A DNA stretch of 34,080 nucleotides from IMG/VR virus record IMGVR_UViG_3300002225_000011, positions 1-34,080 of that record; one strand, given 5' to 3'. The position numbers and the translations under genes were made by a program. The notes under the pieces were generated by a model, which was not told where the DNA came from, made no database searches, and saw only the letters and a program-made list of their open reading frames with translations. Numbering within the stretch: position 1 is the stretch's first letter; each line of letters begins with the position of its first letter. The DNA comes from a virus. Shown here in pieces: positions 27,570-34,080 of the stretch.

Positions 27570-27886
27570 TACCGCACCGCCTCGCCAGTAATAATCATTT
27601 CTCTGTTCATACCGGAGGTATTTTCAATTGATAAATTATCGTATGTAACGCCTTTGAAAATTATAATGTCGGTCTGATCGAAAATAGATTGATACCTGAT
27701 TCTAAATTGTGTTTTAGTCGTGATTCTTTCGCCGTCTGCAAGGTGGTCTGTATCGTTTGAAACTTGTTTTACTGCAGCGCGCACTGCTTTTAATGTCGTG
27801 AATGTCTCGACACTTTCACCAATAGAGTTTTTTGACAGTGTTCGCGTCTTTATGATGATTGAATGCCTTAGCAATCCAGCTATCAT
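27569..27886 (-). CDS. Head closure/head-tail joining protein
   Basis: This 105-aa beta-barrel type protein (LLRHSIIIKTRTLSKNSIGE, ETFTTLKAVRAAVKQVSNDT, FRIRYQSIFDQTDIIIFKGV) matches the phage head-tail joining family (SPP1 gp16-like). It stacks below the connector to seal the filled capsid. The ATG overlaps the connector stop (ATGA). Confidence 0.85.
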   Translation of the reverse strand: MIAGLLRHSIIIKTRTLSKNSIGESVETFTTLKAVRAAVKQVSNDTDHLADGERITTKTQFRIRYQSIFDQTDIIIFKGVTYDNLSIENTSGMNREMIITGEAVR

Positions 27887-28437
27887 GGAATAAGCACCCG
27901 TTTTTTGTCTAGGAACGATTTAGCTCCCATTGGTATTTCTTTAAGCGTCACGGGGCTGGTATTTTCTCTGTTGTTGTACAAGTGCCCGACTATTAAAGCA
28001 ATCCCAGTTTTTATTGCCCCTGGCACCGAGTCAGGTAGTAAAAACCCTGATTCAACGGACACTTTAACGGCATTCGATCTTGAATATGTCGCAGGCCAGC
28101 TAGTTACGCATGTGATTGACGCGGGATATTCGACTAAATCAGCGTAATATTCTGCGCTGTCGAGCGTCTGTTCTGCGTTGTTTTCATCAAAATAGGTTAT
28201 CACTACGTTAGAAATCATCTTGTCTGGTATTAAAATATAGCTAAAATCATTAAAGTAATAATCCCATGACTGAGTGAGCACCGAACGGCCCATGTACATT
28301 TCCGCCCAGTCTGTCGCAGCGTCAATAAAATCAGCTATTATTTCGTCATCTTCTGTAAAATCGATAACTAATCGCTGCTTTACCTCGCCCGGAGTCAAAA
28401 CAGAATAGACAGATTTAGCGGTTTGTAATCGTTTCAC
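27883..28437 (-). CDS. Head-tail connector (HK97 gp6-like)
   Basis: This 184-aa protein (SVYSVLTPGEVKQRLVIDFT, FIDAATDWAEMYMGRSVLTQ, IKTGIALIVGHLYNNRENTS) is a gp6-like adaptor, which forms a ring under the portal. The family marks are an N-terminal LTPGEVK helix and a final helix with LIVGHLYNNRE. The start is GTG, with GTGA overlapping the small protein before it. Confidence 0.88.
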   Translation of the reverse strand: MKRLQTAKSVYSVLTPGEVKQRLVIDFTEDDEIIADFIDAATDWAEMYMGRSVLTQSWDYYFNDFSYILIPDKMISNVVITYFDENNAEQTLDSAEYYADLVEYPASITCVTSWPATYSRSNAVKVSVESGFLLPDSVPGAIKTGIALIVGHLYNNRENTSPVTLKEIPMGAKSFLDKKRVLIP

Positions 28438-28607
28438 AGAACAGCCTTTTCTTTTTTGACTGTAAGCTTTTCACGGCCCTGTTTTACCGGCACACAAAAT
28501 CCAGCCTTAACAAGGTCTTTGGCTAATTCATTATCAATTTCGCCTTCCTCGCCTTTTCTGTAGCTAAAGCCATTACCAGAAACAGACGTGTTAAATATTA
28601 CTTTCAT
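28434..28607 (-). CDS. Small conserved head-region protein
   Basis: This 57-aa basic protein was read directly from the minus strand. It begins MKVIFNTSVSGNGFSYRKGE and continues EGEIDNELAKDLVKAGFCVP. Small proteins of this pattern (FSYRKGE-x-EID-x-ELA-x-L-x-AGF) lie between capsid and connector genes in many HK97-like phages; their role is unknown. Its stop overlaps the connector start (GTGA), which supports it as a gene. Confidence 0.65.
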   Translation of the reverse strand: MKVIFNTSVSGNGFSYRKGEEGEIDNELAKDLVKAGFCVPVKQGREKLTVKKEKAVL

Positions 28608-28656
28608 AAGCACCCCAATTTAATAAAGGGGCCAGTTGCCCAGCCCCTAATCTAAC

Positions 28657-29844
28657 TTATGCCATTACCAAATGCTTTACTGCAGAGGTATCAAGCAACT
28701 CGCCATCAGCTCTATTAAAGCCAAGGAAAGCAACTTGAAAAAACTCCGCGTAACGCTCTGCTAGCCGCTGCATTACCACACCATTCACACGTCGAATGGT
28801 ATAAGCGCTGTGGTCGCCAAAAGTAGCAACTTTATTGCCAGTTGCAATGCTGGCGTAGCCAGTATCAATACCGAAACGATACCCATTGATAGTCGCCGGG
28901 ATAGATTCAGCTACACTTGGTCGCCACAAAGGCCGTCCGTCTGCATCCTCAAGGTCTTTAATTGCTTTGAACGTCGAGTCATTAAACAAAAATGTACCTT
29001 GCCCGCCCATGCGATACGCAGGATCAACCGAGTGCTCTATCGCAGTTAGATCACTAAGCGCGATGGCCGCCGCCGCAGCTGCAGTTGCTCCAGCAGTAGA
29101 CGCTGATAAGATGCCGTTTGGCTGCCCTGATCCAGTTCCAGTTGCAAAATGCGCAGCCTGAATTCTACCTAAACGCTTACCCAGGATGCCGACAAGATGG
29201 TTTTCAAGATTCACTTCGTTATCGGTCAATAACTGATTAGACACCCGAATCATCTTAGAACTGTACATATAAGCGCCCAAAACAGCCTGGCCGAATACAG
29301 TATCTTGCTCTGCCGTGGCGGTATTCTCTGCCAGCAACTCACCGATATTCCCGGTGTCATCGTTGGTAGGGAATGGGATATCATTACCTGTGCTAGTGGT
29401 AAGCACTGTGGCAAACTGCTCAAGGCCGCCGTACTGCTTCATTGCTTCGATTACACGCCCACCAAAACCCTCTGGGATAGTGTATCCACCGGCAGTAGTG
29501 GTGGTTGACTGTGCGCGCTGCTGTAGCTGTGAACGCTGCTCAGCGTTAAGCCCTGCCGCTCCGCTTCGCATGTAACGGTCGAATGTTTCGCCATAATCAA
29601 CTTCACCTTCTGGCTGTTCCATTGAGCCGTTTTCTTGGCCTAGACTGGAGCGCTCTTCAAGCTGTTTTAGCTCACCGGCTTCTTTCTGGTTTGCGATGCG
29701 CTCATCCAGGACAGCTAATGCGTCTTTCTGATCGCTCCACTTTTGCTTTTCATCGACGGTAAAGCCGCGCTTTTCTTCTTCGGCTTTGGCGTGCAGTGCT
29801 TGCATATCGTTAGCAAGCTGATTTCTTTCTTGAATTAATGACAT
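28657..29844 (-). CDS. Major capsid protein, HK97 fold
   Basis: This 395-aa protein has the HK97 gp5 layout. An N-terminal coiled-coil delta domain (LIQERNQLANDMQALHAKAE to about 110) is expected to be removed by the protease. The capsid body follows: TTTTAGGYTIPEGFGGRVIE, AGATAAAAAAIALSDLTAIE, RVNGVVMQRLAERYAEFFQV. The start at 29844 is preferred because AAGGTGATT lies upstream. It is followed by the small head protein gene and preceded by the protease, the standard order. Confidence 0.93.
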   Translation of the reverse strand: MSLIQERNQLANDMQALHAKAEEEKRGFTVDEKQKWSDQKDALAVLDERIANQKEAGELKQLEERSSLGQENGSMEQPEGEVDYGETFDRYMRSGAAGLNAEQRSQLQQRAQSTTTTAGGYTIPEGFGGRVIEAMKQYGGLEQFATVLTTSTGNDIPFPTNDDTGNIGELLAENTATAEQDTVFGQAVLGAYMYSSKMIRVSNQLLTDNEVNLENHLVGILGKRLGRIQAAHFATGTGSGQPNGILSASTAGATAAAAAAIALSDLTAIEHSVDPAYRMGGQGTFLFNDSTFKAIKDLEDADGRPLWRPSVAESIPATINGYRFGIDTGYASIATGNKVATFGDHSAYTIRRVNGVVMQRLAERYAEFFQVAFLGFNRADGELLDTSAVKHLVMA

Positions 29845-29893
29845 AATAATCACCTTATTTTTAAATAAAACTTCACTTCTTTGTTTGAGGTAA

Positions 29894-30457
29894 TCACCCC
29901 ATTAAAACAATTTCACGCTCTCGCGCCTCGTGCTCTAATTCGTTTTTCTTTTCTAAAATACTTTCGTTGCGCTTGTCCATTGATCGAACCGCAGCCGCTG
30001 TGTCTGGATATGCTGGGTAGGTCACTGGCGACACATCGAACAACTGATTAACTTCTAGGATTGTCCTGACAAGCTGGCCGTCAACTTCATCCCATGAGTC
30101 ATTTTTAACAGTAAAGCCAAAACTCGATTGATCTACGTCACCACGTTTAAGCGATTCTCGCAAATCATTAGCGTAGGTGGTGTCAGGCATATCAATATCG
30201 TACTTTAACCCGCGCTCATCGACAGATAAAGACAAGGTGCCTGACACTGTGCGCCCCAAAATTAAGCTAGGATCATGGTTGAACAGTGCCCTAACATCAT
30301 CATTTAGCGCATTATCAAATGCCCCTGGCGCTATTCTTTCAATAAATCCGCCAAGGTCTTCACTGTTTGAACTAAACACAGCACCATAACCAGAGGCGCG
30401 CTTACTGTCCGGCTCAATTGTTACTTTTTCACAAGTTAAACGTCTTTCAATTTCCAT
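29894..30457 (-). CDS. Prohead protease (HK97 gp4-like, S78 family)
   Basis: This 187-aa protein has the herpesvirus-like protease fold used in HK97: FNHDP with catalytic H61, and SSFGF with catalytic serine at 111-112. It begins IERRLTCEKVTIEPDSKRAS and ends with an acidic/basic tail (ERNE-rich, EREIVLMG). It cleaves the capsid delta domain and itself during maturation. The start overlaps the portal end by 11 bases. Length is near the family norm. Confidence 0.92.
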   Translation of the reverse strand: MEIERRLTCEKVTIEPDSKRASGYGAVFSSNSEDLGGFIERIAPGAFDNALNDDVRALFNHDPSLILGRTVSGTLSLSVDERGLKYDIDMPDTTYANDLRESLKRGDVDQSSFGFTVKNDSWDEVDGQLVRTILEVNQLFDVSPVTYPAYPDTAAAVRSMDKRNESILEKKNELEHEAREREIVLMG

Positions 30458-31964
30458 GAAACACCCCTGATATTTCCGCTTGTTCTAGTTTTTCGTCAAC
30501 TTCTAAAGATAATATTTTGTTACGCACTTCTTTAATTTTTTCTTCGAAGCTGTCAGGGTAGATTGTTTTTGCCGTGGCCAAAACGTGACGCTCTAAAGCT
30601 TGGTCTAATCCGCTAATGATCTTTGATATAAAGTCATCCTGGGTTTTCGCCCCGTCTTTTACGGAATTATACCACCTAGCTAAACACTCGCTAGACCGCT
30701 CAATGATTGGCGTAAAATCTCTTTCCTGGCCAGTATCATTGCTGACTTCTTCTTGTTCTGCTTCTTTAACTAAATTACTGGTGGTTGTCATGTTTAATGG
30801 CACTAAGTATTCATCAAGACCTTCTTGTTTATTAAGATCCTCAAGCTCTCTCACCTCGTTAGCGCTAAGAAATCCGGTTAAAATTCCTGTTTTGTACGAT
30901 TCGTAGCGGTCTTTTTGTGTGCCGCGAAGCAATCCATTTACGTTAAACTTGAAATAATACTTCCCCCTTTCTGCTGGGGTTAGTAGTTTACGGTCTAATT
31001 CCTGCTCCCACTTCACTATCCACGGCATCATTGTATAGCGAATGTATTCTATGCCCTGCTCGACAATGTTATTAAAGCTGGATTTCTCTAAATCCCTGAG
31101 CATGTGAGGCGGGATATTGTAAATGCGCGCTACTTCTGTCACTTGGAATTTTCTTGTTTCAAGGAATTGCGCTTCGTTCGGTGGTACGCCGATTCGCTTG
31201 TACTTCAGGCCTTCTTCAAGTACTGCAACCCCGGTATACCCTGAGCCTTTCAGCGCGTCCCATTGGGATTTCAAAGATACTTTAGCATCTTTACCAAGCG
31301 AATCATCCATCTCCAGCACTGCGCCCAAGCTGGCACCTTGGCCAAAAAACTGCGCGCCAAACTTTTCAGCAGCCAAGCCAATACCAAGGGTTTCAGCGTG
31401 CGCTCTAATCGGTGATACGCCAAGTATATTGCTTCCTGATGTCATCGCAGGAATGTGTAAAATGTTCGCTGGATCTATCTTTACTTTGTTGTTGTTGACG
31501 TTTACGTAAAAAACTAGCTTGCCGTTTTCTCTCGCCGCCGCAACGTTATTAGCTTCAATTGTTTCCAATGCTAGAGGCCTACCTGTATTTGTACCCCTAG
31601 CAACAAATGAGTATGCGTTTCCAGTAGACAACGACTGCTGCTGCATTGATTGCCGCCAGCAAAATGAGGTTTGATCGTCGTTTGGCGCTGTTTTTACAAG
31701 ATCATTTAATGGGTGACCATGAGCTATTACAGATCCATCGGCAGTCTTCTCGTGCAAATTAACTGGAATTTGGGCAATTGTTTCTGAAATCAATTTGATC
31801 GCAGCGCTAACGGCTGTAAGAGACTGCCCGGATGTTTCGTTAACAGACATTCCAGAGGCAGAAGGCCCGGACAAGAACGCGCCAGCTAATTCGCTCTCAA
31901 CATTAATGGCGCTAATTGGCGTGGTCGGATTATTGAGCGATGCTCTTTTACTAAACGGCCACAT
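30447..31964 (-). CDS. Portal protein (HK97 family)
   Basis: This 505-aa protein is a HK97-type portal: SLTAVSAAIKLISETIAQIP at the N-terminus, SFCWRQSMQQQSLSTGNAYS, VSPIRAHAETLGIGLAAEKF, EGLKYKRIGVPPNEAQFLET, and FQVTEVARIYNIPPHMLRDL. It forms the DNA entry ring with the terminase. It follows TerL (stop at 31977) at a short gap with a weak GAGTG site. An acidic and lysine-rich C-terminus closes it. Length is typical. Confidence 0.93.
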   Translation of the reverse strand: MWPFSKRASLNNPTTPISAINVESELAGAFLSGPSASGMSVNETSGQSLTAVSAAIKLISETIAQIPVNLHEKTADGSVIAHGHPLNDLVKTAPNDDQTSFCWRQSMQQQSLSTGNAYSFVARGTNTGRPLALETIEANNVAAARENGKLVFYVNVNNNKVKIDPANILHIPAMTSGSNILGVSPIRAHAETLGIGLAAEKFGAQFFGQGASLGAVLEMDDSLGKDAKVSLKSQWDALKGSGYTGVAVLEEGLKYKRIGVPPNEAQFLETRKFQVTEVARIYNIPPHMLRDLEKSSFNNIVEQGIEYIRYTMMPWIVKWEQELDRKLLTPAERGKYYFKFNVNGLLRGTQKDRYESYKTGILTGFLSANEVRELEDLNKQEGLDEYLVPLNMTTTSNLVKEAEQEEVSNDTGQERDFTPIIERSSECLARWYNSVKDGAKTQDDFISKIISGLDQALERHVLATAKTIYPDSFEEKIKEVRNKILSLEVDEKLEQAEISGVFHGN

Positions 31965-31976
31965 ATATTTTTACAC

Positions 31977-33668
31977 TCATAAGATAAAAAGCTCGTTTTC
32001 TTCGTATGTCGATACTTTTACACCTTGGAACATTGCGCGATTTAAAGCCATGATCCCAGCGATTATACCATCTATTTTATTTTGCGGCAGTTCCTTTCTC
32101 GGAAAGATGTTTTCTTTCACATCTACGTGTGCTACCACATTTGAAGCCTGCCATGCCAGGCATGGGTCATTGTTGTGGTGTAACCTTCCATCTAAAATTA
32201 AAGCCTCAAGCTCTTTCATTGGCTCGCTGAAATTTGCCACCGTTGCCCCGACCTCTACCATCGTTAATCCTGCTTCGCTGAGATGCGTGCTAATTTGCGT
32301 TGCCTGGTATGGATCATAACAGCACTCGACCACGTTAAATTCCATCGCTACGCGGTTCACCTCGTCTTCAATAAAATCAAAATCAATGATGTTTCCTTCG
32401 GTTGCCTCAATTATCCCTTGACTTGCCCATCCTGAGTATTGAGAATTCCGCGCGTTGCTAATTGTGTTTTCAGGCAGCCAGTATTTACCAAACAGATAGT
32501 AATGGATCTTGCCATCATCTTCTCGTCGCTTGAATAGCTGAGCAAGCGCAGCTATATCATCACGGCTCGCCAAATCAAGACCAAGCCAGCACGGTTCATC
32601 AATGAAGTCTTCTGGCGTAATCCCATCGATGCCGCACGATTCCCACTTACGCATATCAAGCCAAGCAGTGCCTGCGTTCACCCAAACATTCAATCGTTTT
32701 GTTAAAAAGTTATTTGTAGCACTGGGGAGGTTTTCAGCTTTAAGTGCTAGGCGCTCAATGTCCTGGGGATTTACTGAGATCCCGTAGTTCGGATTCGCTT
32801 TTATCCACGACTCCTTCTTCGTCCAATCGTCGCACTCGTCTATCGTGTAAATTATCCCGAAATATTGTTCGTCTGCGTGCGTGTGATCTAAGATTTTTCT
32901 TGCGTATGTTCTTTGCTCGAAGCATATACCCGCCCGATTAAATCCCGCTGTACTAATTAACCATAAAACAGGTTGCCGCCGCGCCCCTGTCCCCGTCTCT
33001 AACACGTCGAAAATGTCTCGGTACTTGTGCGCATGAAGCTCGTCGATTACTCCGCAATGAATATTAAGGCCATCATGGTTGCCGCCCTGGTCGCGACTCA
33101 ACGGCTTGAAAGCTGAATTAGTGCTGGTTGAAACAATGGTGTGCGGCTTGGCCTTCCCCATGATCTCGGCGTTAAAATATTCACCAAGGTCTGGCGTAAG
33201 CTTTAACATTTCGACAGCGTCATTAAAGACGATGGCAGCTTGGTCGCGGGTAGTTGCAGCACTGTAGCACTCTGCGCCACCTTCGCCGTCAGCGAATAGA
33301 CAGTAAAGAGCCACGCCGCTTGATAGTGTTGATTTGGCGTTCTTCCTTGGCACTTCGACATACATTGTCTTGAATCGTCTGTAGCCGTCTTTATCGATCC
33401 ACCCGAAACAGGTAGTAAGGATGAATAGCTGCCAAGGCTCAAGCTTGATCGATGTGCCGCGCAACTCGCCCTTTACGTGTGGCAACTTTTCTATAAATCG
33501 GCAAACTCTTTCTGCCCGGTCGGTGTCGAAGTGATACCCTGCAGGTGGTTTAAGCAGATCTTGCTGTTGGCGTTCTACGCATTGCTTCACGTAAACGCAC
33601 GCTGGAACCTTATCGGCGAGAACGTCTTCAATATATTGGTTTGCTTGTCCAATATAATCAGAATCCAT
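31977..33668 (-). CDS. terL: Terminase large subunit
   Basis: This 563-aa protein has the HK97-type TerL layout. The ATPase motif EVPRKNAKST (105-114) serves as Walker A, VIDE (207-210) as Walker B, and LISTAG follows as coupling motif. The nuclease half includes GLDLASRDDIAAL. It translocates DNA into the procapsid and cuts concatemers. The ATG at 33668 is preferred over an upstream TTG frame. It overlaps the terS stop by 11 bases. Confidence 0.95.
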   Translation of the reverse strand: MDSDYIGQANQYIEDVLADKVPACVYVKQCVERQQQDLLKPPAGYHFDTDRAERVCRFIEKLPHVKGELRGTSIKLEPWQLFILTTCFGWIDKDGYRRFKTMYVEVPRKNAKSTLSSGVALYCLFADGEGGAECYSAATTRDQAAIVFNDAVEMLKLTPDLGEYFNAEIMGKAKPHTIVSTSTNSAFKPLSRDQGGNHDGLNIHCGVIDELHAHKYRDIFDVLETGTGARRQPVLWLISTAGFNRAGICFEQRTYARKILDHTHADEQYFGIIYTIDECDDWTKKESWIKANPNYGISVNPQDIERLALKAENLPSATNNFLTKRLNVWVNAGTAWLDMRKWESCGIDGITPEDFIDEPCWLGLDLASRDDIAALAQLFKRREDDGKIHYYLFGKYWLPENTISNARNSQYSGWASQGIIEATEGNIIDFDFIEDEVNRVAMEFNVVECCYDPYQATQISTHLSEAGLTMVEVGATVANFSEPMKELEALILDGRLHHNNDPCLAWQASNVVAHVDVKENIFPRKELPQNKIDGIIAGIMALNRAMFQGVKVSTYEENELFIL

Positions 33669-34041
33669 TAAACTTGTTGCCCTTCGCTTTGGCGTTATTG
33701 GCAACCACTTTAGACCTTGATACAGGGGTCAGTCCTAGCTCGCCAGCATAGCCTCTCATTGCCGAAACCATAGCCGCTGAGAATGGTTCGCCGCCGCTCG
33801 CCGCCTTTGAAAAGTCTGTCCACATTTGGCAATAGATAGCCAAGGTGGTGAAGTCCATATCCGTGACCACTCCAGCTTTTTGAAGTATGCCAGATATTCT
33901 GTTCCACTCTGCCAAGCCTGGCCCCATCAGCCACGGCGGCGCGTCCGGCAGATTATCCGCTGGATATGTTGGCTCAAAGTCGTTGGTACGGCATGGCTGT
34001 GCTGTGCCTTTAAGCTTTTTTACTGCTGCCGGGAGTGCCAT
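33658..34041 (-). CDS. terS: Terminase small subunit (P27 family)
   Basis: This 127-aa protein matches the P27-family small terminase: KKLKGTAQPCRTNDFEPTYP, PPWLMGPGLAEWNRISGILQ, TDMDFTTLAIYCQMWTDFSK. It recognises the packaging site and recruits TerL. GAGG precedes the ATG (CTGAGGTTTTC). It is the first gene on the right end of the window. On a circular map it lies directly after the HNH gene at 72-413, the standard order in cos-type HK97-like phages. Confidence 0.92.
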   Translation of the reverse strand: MALPAAVKKLKGTAQPCRTNDFEPTYPADNLPDAPPWLMGPGLAEWNRISGILQKAGVVTDMDFTTLAIYCQMWTDFSKAASGGEPFSAAMVSAMRGYAGELGLTPVSRSKVVANNAKAKGNKFNGF

Positions 34042-34080
34042 GAAAACCTCAGCTTATAAGTGCATGTGTGAAAATTTAAC
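34042..34080. other. Non-coding right end region
   Basis: These 39 bases upstream of terS hold its ribosome site (GAGG) and a TATAAG box on the minus strand, without a clear -35 box. They adjoin 1-71 if the molecule is circular. Confidence 0.4.

Noticed and set aside
31795-32319. + strand 174-codon frame over the portal and terminase junction
   Set aside because: It is antisense to two well-defined packaging genes, with no ribosome site.

Overview
The window reads as one complete, small tailed-phage genome of HK97-like siphovirus type, opened next to its packaging region. The two ends appear continuous. A minus-strand HNH nuclease gene ends at position 72 and the minus-strand small terminase gene starts at 34041, so on a circle they follow each other in the usual HNH, TerS, TerL order. 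The host is not identified. Enterobacterial-style phage genes (NinG, lambda-type exonuclease, DUF1367), strong AGGA/GGAG ribosome sites, and integron attC-like sites resembling Vibrio/Shewanella-type repeats suggest a gammaproteobacterium. No integrase, CI-like repressor, partition gene or tRNA was recognised.

Layout: two transcription units diverge at about 14617-14750 and meet tail to tail at 19913-19916, where the stop codons overlap. The rightward unit (14751-19916) holds a Cro-like regulator, a replication initiator with iteron-like repeats beside an AT-rich tract (candidate origin), a loader-type replication protein, SSB, small accessory and membrane proteins, and a terminal secreted, probably outer-membrane protein. 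The leftward unit (14616 down to 72, then on through 34041 to 19913) starts with small accessory genes that share a repeated leader. It continues with recombination genes (exonuclease, conserved partner, NinG), another HNH nuclease, small genes, a MazG-like protein, a lysis cassette (small membrane proteins, M15 endolysin), tail-fibre genes including a polysaccharide-deacetylase tail protein, and the HNH nuclease. The late module follows: TerS, TerL, portal, protease, capsid, connectors, tail tube, frameshifted tail chaperones, tape measure, distal tail proteins and a J-like tail-tip protein ending in Asp-box repeats.

The most unusual content is a set of integron attC-like recombination sites among the early genes. 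Two sites (6716-6773, 7062-7116) bracket a small gene. A third (18675-18761) lies in the other operon upstream of another small gene. The first site reproduces the classic attC architecture: CTAAC/GTTAG outer boxes, an unpaired spacer, an L-box stem, and two extrahelical bases (C and A) seven bases apart on one arm. Cassette-like genes in both operons end with their TAA stop inside the R-box-like TAAC, and two are followed by an almost identical 28-base element. This looks like a phage that has exchanged accessory genes through integron-type recombination without carrying an integron integrase here.

Second in interest is a near-identical 24-base leader (core ACTACGAACACGACATAAAC) upstream of four early leftward genes, with a degenerate fifth copy. 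Only the first copy also has a clear -35 box. Other notable features are a 15-codon micro-ORF, a Gly-Ser/Asp/Tyr repeat protein built from a hexanucleotide repeat, and a dnaX-like A AAA AAG frameshift site in the tail chaperone gene.
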